Source: a virus. Taken from it: 64,000 nucleotides of DNA. Shown here in pieces: positions 8,105-16,381 of the stretch. The stretch is from positions 1-64,000 of IMG/VR virus record IMGVR_UViG_3300020154_000130, one strand, 5' to 3'. How positions within the stretch are numbered: position 1 is the first letter of the stretch; each line of letters opens with the position of its first letter. A program made the translations under genes and the position numbers. Under the pieces are notes generated by a model. It had not been told where the DNA came from, ran no database searches, and worked only from the letters and a program-made list of their open reading frames with translations.

Positions 8105-8791
8105 GATATATCCGATTCCACCAATAACCATTACACCGCCAGCGATCGCAAGATTCCGCTGGCGTTTGTATTTAATCGCCTCCTTTCTCCACATCTTACT
8201 CTCTTCAGCAAAAGTCATTTCCCGCTGCTCAAGTATCTGGAAGGATAGATTTTTCTGATGAATGATCTCCTCCTGGATTGAAATGAACCGGTCCCGGCGA
8301 TCAATAGATTCTTTCAGCTGGCCATTGATCGTATCGAGTGAGTTTGCATAAGCAATTACAGAATCCAGCCTGGCTAACGTTTGAGCAATCTCGTTTGCCC
8401 TCCACTCTGGAATAACAATAGGCTTTATCGAAGGATTAAAGGTCCGTGGCTTCGGAAATCTTGCTGTTAAAAAACTATCGGTCTGAGCTGCGGTGTATTT
8501 TTTAATCGCTTTGATTTTCTTCTCATAAGCAATGGCCTGTTCCTGTTTTTCATTCTCAAGGTCCTTCACCTTTTCGTCGGATTCATGATACTGCTCCTTC
8601 GCGATCATGGCCACGGCCATCAATGCTTTCTCTCTTTCAAGGGATAAGGTTAGGGCGGTTGTTAATGAGTCCCTTTCCTTGATCACGTCCTCCAACTTGT
8701 CGATATCAACTGAAGGGGCTCCGAATTTGTATCCGCCATAAAATGCGAAAAGGAGCAATAATGCTCCCAGTATAAAATATATGCGTCTCAT
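8078..8791 (-). CDS. Membrane protein with coiled coil, possible spanin
   Basis: 237-residue protein, last gene of the leftward block. It has an N-terminal hydrophobic segment (FILGALLLLFAFYGG), a long charged coiled coil (about 30-200, for example VIKERDSLTTALTLSLEREK) and a second hydrophobic segment at the C-terminus (NLAIAGGVMVIGGIGYILL). Phage lysis cassettes often end with an Rz-like i-spanin of one N-terminal anchor plus periplasmic coiled coil. The second membrane segment is unusual and leaves open a u-spanin-like or unrelated structural role. The start overlaps the upstream holin-like gene by 4 nt. Confidence 0.5.
   Translation of the reverse strand: MRRIYFILGALLLLFAFYGGYKFGAPSVDIDKLEDVIKERDSLTTALTLSLEREKALMAVAMIAKEQYHESDEKVKDLENEKQEQAIAYEKKIKAIKKYTAAQTDSFLTARFPKPRTFNPSIKPIVIPEWRANEIAQTLARLDSVIAYANSLDTINGQLKESIDRRDRFISIQEEIIHQKNLSFQILEQREMTFAEESKMWRKEAIKYKRQRNLAIAGGVMVIGGIGYILLNNALSP
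8137..8173 (+). terminator. Terminator of the left rightward block, inside opposing gene
   Basis: CGCCAGCG at 8137-8144 pairs perfectly with CGCTGGCG at 8157-8164 (12-nt loop), followed on the + strand by TTTGTATTT. It lies 33 nt past the stop of the HAD gene, where a Rho-independent terminator for the early block is expected. The same bases encode the C-terminal membrane segment of the leftward gene. Confidence 0.65.
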
Positions 8792-9147
8792 AGTACTAAA
8801 GGTGGTTCTTCGTCTTTTCTACGATGTTCAATTTCTTTTCCGCGTACATAACTTTTTCCAAGTGTAATGATCCCGAATATTGAATCCATACTCCACCACA
8901 CTTCATGTGGTACCGCTACACCCATCACCGCGATCACGACAAGCGGAACGAATAACATCAACCATACCCTTCCGGCAAGCTCAACAAATTCCCAAATACC
9001 ATTCTTTCCGCGAAGACCGGTGTTAATATCCTTTCTCTCGATGATATGCATCACCAAAATCAAAGTCAGGGTCACAAGCCCAATGCCATAGGCGATGATT
9101 TGAGGCAAGCTTAAAAGCTTGAATTGCTCAATAATGAAATCTTTCAT
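8788..9147 (-). CDS. Putative holin
   Basis: 119-residue membrane protein with two hydrophobic segments (IIAYGIGLVTLTLILVMHII and LMLFVPLVVIAVMGVAV), possibly a weak third, and a charged tail (GKEIEHRRKDEEPP). Size, topology and position next to the predicted lysin fit a holin that would form inner-membrane holes at lysis timing. Holins share little sequence, so this is inferred from context. It overlaps neighbours by 4 nt on both sides. Confidence 0.55.
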   Translation of the reverse strand: MKDFIIEQFKLLSLPQIIAYGIGLVTLTLILVMHIIERKDINTGLRGKNGIWEFVELAGRVWLMLFVPLVVIAVMGVAVPHEVWWSMDSIFGIITLGKSYVRGKEIEHRRKDEEPPLVL

Positions 9148-9749
9148 AATCTGTCGAAGATTGATTCAAGGCGCTTCTTCATCTCCAGTATCTCATCGAT
9201 CTGCTCATCAGTTACCGGATTGTTTTTGTCGAAGTGAAAATTCAAAGTCGCAACCGTCTCCCTGGTTTTTGTGTCGATCAATCTCACATACAAAAGCGAC
9301 TCAACTTCATAAACCTTCATCCAGTCGTATAGGTCCGGGAACGAACCTTTCACATCGCTAACACTCTCAACCAGGTAGTACCCATATTCACGAATACTCA
9401 TGATGATCCGGTGATTCATTTCGCTGATCAGCACACCATCATGATTTTCCTTCACCTTAGAAATAGATCTGCTCTTTGCAACTTCATGGCTTACCGTCTG
9501 CCGTTGTATCGACTGGCCAGTATAGAAGTTGGTACCATTGTGAAACTGCGTGAGGTAAACACGCAACGCAGAGAACTGAAGACATAACTCCCACAGGATT
9601 GGATATATGCGTCCATCGATCACCGCGTTGTGATCAAGCGTATGTTGCTTCTGTTTTTTGCGGGCAAATCGTTGCTTAAGCCATGTTGCGACATAAAGAA
9701 TTCCAACGCCAAGCGTTAGGCCGATATCCAGGTAGTCCTTATAATTCAT
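9144..9749 (-). CDS. Membrane-anchored GAF-like protein in lysis cassette
   Basis: 201-residue protein. An N-terminal segment (IGLTLGVGILYVATWL) is likely a membrane anchor. The rest (about 45-195) contains LYLTQFHNG-like sequence (VYLTQFHNGTNF) and LLYVRLIDTKT with a final helix, a pattern like the GAF-related sensor domains seen in some phage proteins. GAF domains bind small ligands. A membrane GAF protein between holin and lysin could regulate lysis timing, but this is speculation. Coupled to both neighbours by 4-nt overlaps. Confidence 0.5.
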   Translation of the reverse strand: MNYKDYLDIGLTLGVGILYVATWLKQRFARKKQKQHTLDHNAVIDGRIYPILWELCLQFSALRVYLTQFHNGTNFYTGQSIQRQTVSHEVAKSRSISKVKENHDGVLISEMNHRIIMSIREYGYYLVESVSDVKGSFPDLYDWMKVYEVESLLYVRLIDTKTRETVATLNFHFDKNNPVTDEQIDEILEMKKRLESIFDRL

Positions 9750-10348
9750 TGACGTTGAAAAAGTGTATAGGTGAAAAGATTTCCATAAAGCTCTGCAGAG
9801 CGCTTTCCTACGTTAAGCCAGATCGCATGCTCCTTGTCATCACGAACAACCTGACAGCCCGCTGAATATGCCCCGACGATATCTGTATCTGTCTCCTTAG
9901 TGGTATGACCATTGAGCCCGGCTACATCGGTATACAGTGTCCCGGTCATATCCAGCTGACCATCTTTGTCGTTATCGCGGTAACCCTTGAATACTCCGGG
10001 GCCCGCCTGTTGATATGCTTCGTATTGATTTGGCTTTCCGATATGATGATAGCCCGCCTTCCAACATTTCACATGCTGGCCAGGGGCCAGGATGAACGTG
10101 CCGTTAACATTGCCTAATTTGTTTTTGAGGTAATAAAGTCCGGGAAGGGTGGAACCGCGAAAAGTAAGACATTGCTTGATTAGAAATTCATCGAGATAAG
10201 CAACTCCCAGAATGCAGCCAAATTCATTAACCAACGGGTTTTTGGGGCGAATGCCAAACAGGTTAATGTTATACTTCCCCTGATCGTAAAATTTATACCC
10301 GTATTTGGCATAAGACGACTGGATGAAGTCGTATGTTATGCTGCTCAT
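9746..10348 (-). CDS. Putative endolysin (SAGCQV / L,D-transpeptidase-like)
   Basis: 200-residue protein without a signal peptide. It has the signature of a phage cell-wall enzyme family: FGIRPKNP near residue 31, a central GYHHIGK, NGHTT around 148, and YSAGCQV (SAGCQV at 162-167), whose His/Cys arrangement resembles the catalytic ShGC motif of L,D-transpeptidase (YkuD) folds. It probably cuts or remodels peptidoglycan at lysis, with export by the adjacent holin. Family recognition is by motif only. Alternatives are a transpeptidase or a wall-binding protein. Confidence 0.65.
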   Translation of the reverse strand: MSSITYDFIQSSYAKYGYKFYDQGKYNINLFGIRPKNPLVNEFGCILGVAYLDEFLIKQCLTFRGSTLPGLYYLKNKLGNVNGTFILAPGQHVKCWKAGYHHIGKPNQYEAYQQAGPGVFKGYRDNDKDGQLDMTGTLYTDVAGLNGHTTKETDTDIVGAYSAGCQVVRDDKEHAIWLNVGKRSAELYGNLFTYTLFQRQ

Positions 10349-10407
10349 TAATCATGCTCCTCATGAATTTCGTAATGGGTTCAAGATGGCAGAAAAAATA
10401 AAGCAGG

Positions 10408-13400
10408 TCAATATGGCTCCCTGCTATTCGCCAATTCTTCGCGAAAATCGTCGGTATCCCAAGCGCTTTTTATTTGCCTTGCCATCTCCCGAACCTCTTT
10501 CCCGGCCTTGTCTTTAAGCTCTGGAGGAGAATTGAAATAGTCCGACATCAAGGCTTTTAGTTCACCGTAAAAAGGATCTGACCAGTGCACGCCATTTTCT
10601 TCAGCAAACTTGTAAACCCACTGCACGTCTTTAGATTCGTATACAGGGTCGTTTTTAAAGAAGCCAGTTTGTGCCATGCTGAAGGTATATCTTGAATCTC
10701 CCCTTCCGATATCAGAAATTCTTAAAGCAAAATCACCATAGTAAGATCCTGAACTCTTAACGAAATAATCGATCTGCCTTCCATCAACTCCGATCATTCC
10801 CTGGAATAGTTTTCCTATCCTGGAAGCTTTATCCGTATTCCTGTACTCAAGATTAAGTTTAAGCTCATCCGGAGGAATGATATATTTATCGCGGAAGAAA
10901 TCATGGTTGGTCAGGATCTCAACAATTGGCCGATATCCACCTGCTACGGCAGCATCATCCACGGGCATTAAGGATCTTCCGACACTTGCCGCATATCCGT
11001 CCATGGCACTATCCTGATCAAAAACGAACTTGCTCATAATCCGTTCAATCCCCGATGCCATAACTCCAATCTCAAAAGCTTTTGGTATGGATATCCAAAG
11101 GTTCTGTCCTACCGGTATGTTGTAAAATAAGTCACGTCGGTAATCCGGAAGATTCTCATACTCCTCATCATCACCAAGCGCATGGACCACAAGCCTGGTT
11201 AGCATTGTCGGTATCACCGCGAACAAAGCAAATCGAATCGCAAATCCTGCCGGATTCTCTTTCCCTGATCTGATCGTTTTTCTTAGACCTTGAATCGCCG
11301 CGTTTGAGAAAGGAACCATTTGATTGATTACCCGCATCCACTCCCCGGCCACACTGAAGTCCAAAAGATCCCGCGACTGGTATGCAGCATAGACCATAGC
11401 GTTATAATCATCCATGCCCTGGTCTTTTGCTTTTTTAAATGAGCTCCTGTACTCTTCAAGTCTCGTAGAGCGCTCAGCTCCGCTTAAGAACTTTTGGTAT
11501 CCATCCCACATCTTTCCAGGAAGACTCATGATCGTGTTGCTCTGCTTTGTCATCTTGGCCACCGCCTGATCCATCATTTGATAATAGAAGTTGTCATTCA
11601 TCAAATAATAACCGGCCTGGCCACCCCCGAAAAGCTGGAACATGTCACGTGCGTTATTCTTCAGCTTTTTATCAAAGTAGATGTCATAACCCTTGTACGC
11701 GTTTGTGTTTGAAACTACAAAGCGCTGTTGTGTATCACGCACTTTGTTTCTTGCCGCGAACACAGGGAAGTTGGTTACACTCCACCTGAGCAGCTGGGGC
11801 AATGCCGTAAGAACAATTGGTAACGTATAGGCAGTATCAAACAATCCCTTCACCGAACGATAAACATCCGGGTCCAGCTGCCAATACTCCGATGCTCCAT
11901 TGTAGAAGATCTGTACGACATTTTTATCCTTGCTTGTGGCTGGCCGTGCGATATCTGCGGTTAATACCGGCTCTCCCTGGCCCATCGATCTATTTTGCTT
12001 GAACAATTCCCGGAATGCCAGCATAGCTTCATTGCGATCGGATTCACGAATAGATCGTGCCGTAATCTCAACTAAAGATTCGTATGGGTTCTTGATCAGC
12101 GCGGAGCTTCCCTTTATCGAGTGCACAATTTTAGAGGTAGAACCTAATGCTTTCCCGCCTTTGGTGGATTTATAAACAACAATCTCTTCTCCCGGTGCTA
12201 CCTCGAGTATTCTCGACAAAGCAACATACTGAGTGTTGTCAGCCTTGATCTGATCGTATTGGGCTTCCGACATCCTTCCCTTGTCCACCATGTATTGTAA
12301 AACGCGATCGGCATACTCGCGGTACCGCCGAACACCTTCCTCAATACGTTCCTGTTTTGCTTTGGAATAACCTTTAAATTCCGCAATTCGTTGAGAGGCA
12401 ACCTGAACATCCTTGAATATCCCGGCTCCAATACCCGTTAAAAGATCAGCTCTACCAAAACGTGCTGATAGCTCCATGGTACGCTGCGCCACCATGTAGG
12501 AGATGGCTTCCTGTTGCTCTTTGAGTAACGATGCCGGATCAGTAGCATCAAATGGCTGGAGGAGCCATTCAAAGTTCATGCGTTTTCTGCTTACAGGATC
12601 CAAGATTCTTTTGTTCCGTTTGTTAACCAGACCTTCACGGAAAATGTTATCAATCTTTTCGTTTGCTCCCATCAGGAGTTTTGCAAGTAATACAGGATCC
12701 TTGCTTGCATCCACGTTGGTACCGGTAACCTCCTTCAGCCATTTTACAGACTTCTCGAAATACGTTTTATCGTTAAGGAATTTGTTTGACAACCGGTCCA
12801 TCCAGGTTATCTGAAAGTTATCTTTACTTGTTGCGGATGGTTTGAAAAATGATGCAAGTCCTCCTTTTTTCTTCTCCGGATCAAACTGAGTATTAGACAT
12901 CACCTGGTCATGGGCACTCAATCCCGCGAAGGTCCTGATATCGGTACCAAAAGCATCAATGGTTTTTATAGTGGCATCCGGTACCATCTTTTTCAAATGG
13001 GCCGTCAACTCAGGATAAACCTGAGCGGCTTCATTCGGATTAACCAAGTATGCGCGTATAAATTCTGCTACACCTTCGCCATATTGATAATTCTGAGGAT
13101 TAGGATGGCCCTTGGGTGGCTTACTTCCCCATTGAGATAATTGCTTCAGTTCTTTTTCAATTGCAGACTTTCCAGTTTGAGCAATACCCCTTAGAAAACC
13201 AAATCGATCATCCAGAGCGTGGCCTAACTCATGGGCGGTAACGTCAAGATCTCCCTTATACTTTATGGCGATCGCCGCGTTTCCAGGGTTGTAAGAACCG
13301 ATGGACCGCCTGCCTTTAATTGGTGACTTCGTATAGAATACAGGATTCGGAATGCTCTTACTTAAATCAACCATGATATCACGGAGCAGCTTAACCTTTC

Positions 13401-16380
13401 CACCATAAATCGGAGCAACATTGGTCCGGACGGTCTTGACTTTCCTGCGAACCTTAGGAGAGCCCACTGGAGGCTCGTAGAACTTATCGGCGCTGGCCTG
13501 TTCCCCTTCGTAGGTCTTGGATGTTAAATCCTTGTAGCGCTTGTGTAATCGCTCGTGCTTGGCCTTATCTTCAGGGGTTGCTTTAGCAATTTTAGACTGC
13601 ATGTCCACCAGCTTCTTTTTGGTGCTGGCTACTGTAGGCTTTTTGCGTTTCTTGGGGGATTGTTGGGGTGTCTGGCCCCAGTCAGCTGGATAGCCCTTAT
13701 CAGGATCTATTTTTGGACCGGGATCGCTGGTTCCGTCTGGGATTGACTCGCCTGGGATTCCTGTTCCTTCAGTCGTTTCTCCCGGAACGCCTGGAATTGA
13801 GGATCGTCCTCCATCTGGATCATCAAGTCGTAAACCTGAGTCCGCACGGATTTGATCAATTCTTTTGCGTCCTTCTTCGGTGCTTCCATATTCAAATATA
13901 ATTTGAATATTTTTCAAATCATCACCATCAAACAGAAAATCGTTAGAAAGTAGCTCTTGAACCTCAGGATTTTGGAAATTATCCGGGGTTATGCCATTCT
14001 TGTCGATCATATCAAGCGCATACATGAATTTCGCATCACCCGTCAAAGCCTCGTTGACTTCCGGAGTAATGTCGTCGGCCGCTACTTGTTTCTTCTTTTT
14101 GGAAATCAATGATGCGGTTCTTTTGTTCAGCGATTTCCCGGTAAGTTCTTTATACCTCGCGTTTATTTTACTTAAAACCGGGTTTCCATTGGGTTGAAAG
14201 ATTGAGGCTGATCCACCTGGATGATCCTTCATGAATTCCCACACATCATCCGGGCTTATCTCGGTGCCATCACCTTCCGGATTTAATAACAGACTGGCAT
14301 CCTGAGCGACCTGATCAATGGAGGTCCCCTTCTTTACACCGATATATGACTTGGCCATGTTGTTTGATAAGTTATTCTTATCGCCAACGGTTTCCAGGAT
14401 AGAGGACTGAAGCACTCTTACGCTACCTAAAATTTCAGCGATCGCGACCTTCTTAGGTTCTATCGTTGGGGAGGTTACTTCATTGGTGTACAGGTCCGCT
14501 AATTCAGAAGGATCGCTTACATCTTTGTATTTGTATTCTGTTTCTCCTTGCTCAGGGGTACTTGCTGGCATGGGTTCTGGCTTGGACGGCGTAGCCGGAG
14601 GTTCTGCCACTGGCTCTTGAGGCACCTTGTTTTCTGCAGGGGCGAGTTGATGTGGCGGAACAACACTTTCTGCTGAATTAGGATCTACAGGTTTTTGTGC
14701 TGGCTCAGCAGCTTTAGCTTCGGCAAAAGATCTTTCCCCTCCAACTTTATTACGAATCGACTGAGCAACGTCTGTTGCCTTATTTACTCCCTGACCCATG
14801 GCAACAAGACCGGAGCCACCCACAATACCTTGTGCTCCTGCCTCAACCATTTCTGACCAATCCATTTCCGCAAAAGATTCCCCCCACGTCTTTCCTGCCA
14901 TCTGGCTTGCACCAATATCTTCAAGGCCAGTTTGAATAAATTCCGTTCCTCCTTCACGACCTCCGGCTTTACTCACCAGTAATGCGCGCTCCTGGAACGC
15001 TTTGAAGATCTCCTTTTCATTGAATGCATCTTTTACGCCCTTGGCACCAACGCGATCAAGTAACGCAGCGGAAATACCAAAAACCAAAGGAGCTAATGAT
15101 TGATCATCACCATCCTGGATGATTTGATCGAAACTTTTCCCCGACTCTTCAGAGAGTTTTCTTAAGCCATCCATATAGATGGATCCAACCTCCTGAACAA
15201 ATGAAGATCCTCCTCCTGTGGCGATGGTTAATGGTATCTGGCCAGTGGCTTGACCGAGTGCTGAGAATACCCAATTCAGCCCATCAATAGGATCCTGAAT
15301 TTTATCAAGTTTATTAACAAGATCTTTTTTGTATTCAGCTCCCTGGTTTTGAATGGACTCTGCCTGAAGGATTAAATTCAGCTTCTTTTTCAGGTTTCTG
15401 CGCTTCAGTTCTTCAGTAGGATTTTTCCCCTCCCGCATATCTCTGATCTGATCTCCTATTCCTGAAAATTGGCCACCCCCTGTACTTGATTCGCTTATTT
15501 GTGCGGCCGTTAATGACAATGCAGCTGAAGGAATATCATAACGCATAACTCCCCAAAGTGATTTGGCTCCTGATACCAGCGGATTACGTTCTTTGTTTTT
15601 ATCAAAGTCAGCTTCGGCCTGTGCTTCAGCTTCGTATTGCGCTTGTTGCTGTTGCGCTTTCTCTTGCTGAGGGCGAGTTCTTTCGTTGTAACCGGAATAG
15701 TTTTTCTCTAACTCTTCACGATTAATAGTTTGCGCTTTATTAACGATATCACCGTACTGACTGGTTTTTAATTCGGCTTCTCGATCGATCTCCTTTACGC
15801 TCTTGCCAACAAGCATTTTGCTTAACTCCTCTGCAGGGAGCTCCTGCCAGGTAACAGGAGTTCCATCCGGGAATGCATATCCCGATAACTCCTGATTTAG
15901 TTTCTCAAGCTGCTCGGGTTTAAGATTTAGGTCGTTAATTAATTTTGATTGAGCATCAACATCCGGCTTCTGTTTGGTAAGAAGCCTTTTGAAGTCAGCG
16001 ACTTGTTTCTGTTGGGCTGTAGGTGGACCTGCTATTCGATTTTTGGCAGCAACTTTAAGCTGCTCCTCCAGTTCATTAACTTCCGGGGATGAAGCCTGTG
16101 AGCCAATGCCACCAGGTGATCCAGAAAGGTCTTTTTTTTTTAGAGGCTCTGCAGTCTGTTGGTCCATGACGTCATCTCTGAAGCCATCAAAACCAACCTC
16201 CTTCAGCTGAGGATTGTTCTTTGTCAAACCCTCATACACAACACGCAGGTTGTTCTCATCCTGCATATCCTCATAAAAAGCATCAAACCCAGCCTCTTTG
16301 AGCTGGGTGTTTTTTGATGATAAACCTTCAAATATTGCTTTTAACCTTTCGCGTGGATCGGTTTGCACCATCTGTTCCAT
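10408..16380 (-). CDS. Giant polyvalent internal virion protein with zincin motif
   Basis: 1990-residue protein, the largest in the window. It starts with two tandem copies of a repeat (LKAIFEGLSSKNTQLKEAGF and VVYEGLTKNNPQLKEVGF, residues about 12-70). A QEKAQQQQAQYEAEAQ region and a long, probably helical or hydrophobic part (about 280-520) follow, then Pro-rich linkers (about 590-900). A zinc-peptidase motif HELGH lies at 1050-1054 with a downstream Glu in EGVAEFIRAYL. The C-terminal 700 residues resemble large polyvalent-protein domains (LPD38-like: FPVFAARNKVRDT, YNIPVGQNLWISIPKAFE, GYAASVGRSLMP). Its place downstream of tail and gp14-like genes fits an ejected internal protein as in T7-like phages. 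Protease activity is predicted, not shown. Confidence 0.75.
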   Translation of the reverse strand: MEQMVQTDPRERLKAIFEGLSSKNTQLKEAGFDAFYEDMQDENNLRVVYEGLTKNNPQLKEVGFDGFRDDVMDQQTAEPLKKKDLSGSPGGIGSQASSPEVNELEEQLKVAAKNRIAGPPTAQQKQVADFKRLLTKQKPDVDAQSKLINDLNLKPEQLEKLNQELSGYAFPDGTPVTWQELPAEELSKMLVGKSVKEIDREAELKTSQYGDIVNKAQTINREELEKNYSGYNERTRPQQEKAQQQQAQYEAEAQAEADFDKNKERNPLVSGAKSLWGVMRYDIPSAALSLTAAQISESSTGGGQFSGIGDQIRDMREGKNPTEELKRRNLKKKLNLILQAESIQNQGAEYKKDLVNKLDKIQDPIDGLNWVFSALGQATGQIPLTIATGGGSSFVQEVGSIYMDGLRKLSEESGKSFDQIIQDGDDQSLAPLVFGISAALLDRVGAKGVKDAFNEKEIFKAFQERALLVSKAGGREGGTEFIQTGLEDIGASQMAGKTWGESFAEMDWSEMVEAGAQGIVGGSGLVAMGQGVNKATDVAQSIRNKVGGERSFAEAKAAEPAQKPVDPNSAESVVPPHQLAPAENKVPQEPVAEPPATPSKPEPMPASTPEQGETEYKYKDVSDPSELADLYTNEVTSPTIEPKKVAIAEILGSVRVLQSSILETVGDKNNLSNNMAKSYIGVKKGTSIDQVAQDASLLLNPEGDGTEISPDDVWEFMKDHPGGSASIFQPNGNPVLSKINARYKELTGKSLNKRTASLISKKKKQVAADDITPEVNEALTGDAKFMYALDMIDKNGITPDNFQNPEVQELLSNDFLFDGDDLKNIQIIFEYGSTEEGRKRIDQIRADSGLRLDDPDGGRSSIPGVPGETTEGTGIPGESIPDGTSDPGPKIDPDKGYPADWGQTPQQSPKKRKKPTVASTKKKLVDMQSKIAKATPEDKAKHERLHKRYKDLTSKTYEGEQASADKFYEPPVGSPKVRRKVKTVRTNVAPIYGGKVKLLRDIMVDLSKSIPNPVFYTKSPIKGRRSIGSYNPGNAAIAIKYKGDLDVTAHELGHALDDRFGFLRGIAQTGKSAIEKELKQLSQWGSKPPKGHPNPQNYQYGEGVAEFIRAYLVNPNEAAQVYPELTAHLKKMVPDATIKTIDAFGTDIRTFAGLSAHDQVMSNTQFDPEKKKGGLASFFKPSATSKDNFQITWMDRLSNKFLNDKTYFEKSVKWLKEVTGTNVDASKDPVLLAKLLMGANEKIDNIFREGLVNKRNKRILDPVSRKRMNFEWLLQPFDATDPASLLKEQQEAISYMVAQRTMELSARFGRADLLTGIGAGIFKDVQVASQRIAEFKGYSKAKQERIEEGVRRYREYADRVLQYMVDKGRMSEAQYDQIKADNTQYVALSRILEVAPGEEIVVYKSTKGGKALGSTSKIVHSIKGSSALIKNPYESLVEITARSIRESDRNEAMLAFRELFKQNRSMGQGEPVLTADIARPATSKDKNVVQIFYNGASEYWQLDPDVYRSVKGLFDTAYTLPIVLTALPQLLRWSVTNFPVFAARNKVRDTQQRFVVSNTNAYKGYDIYFDKKLKNNARDMFQLFGGGQAGYYLMNDNFYYQMMDQAVAKMTKQSNTIMSLPGKMWDGYQKFLSGAERSTRLEEYRSSFKKAKDQGMDDYNAMVYAAYQSRDLLDFSVAGEWMRVINQMVPFSNAAIQGLRKTIRSGKENPAGFAIRFALFAVIPTMLTRLVVHALGDDEEYENLPDYRRDLFYNIPVGQNLWISIPKAFEIGVMASGIERIMSKFVFDQDSAMDGYAASVGRSLMPVDDAAVAGGYRPIVEILTNHDFFRDKYIIPPDELKLNLEYRNTDKASRIGKLFQGMIGVDGRQIDYFVKSSGSYYGDFALRISDIGRGDSRYTFSMAQTGFFKNDPVYESKDVQWVYKFAEENGVHWSDPFYGELKALMSDYFNSPPELKDKAGKEVREMARQIKSAWDTDDFREELANSREPY

Positions 16381-16381
16381 T

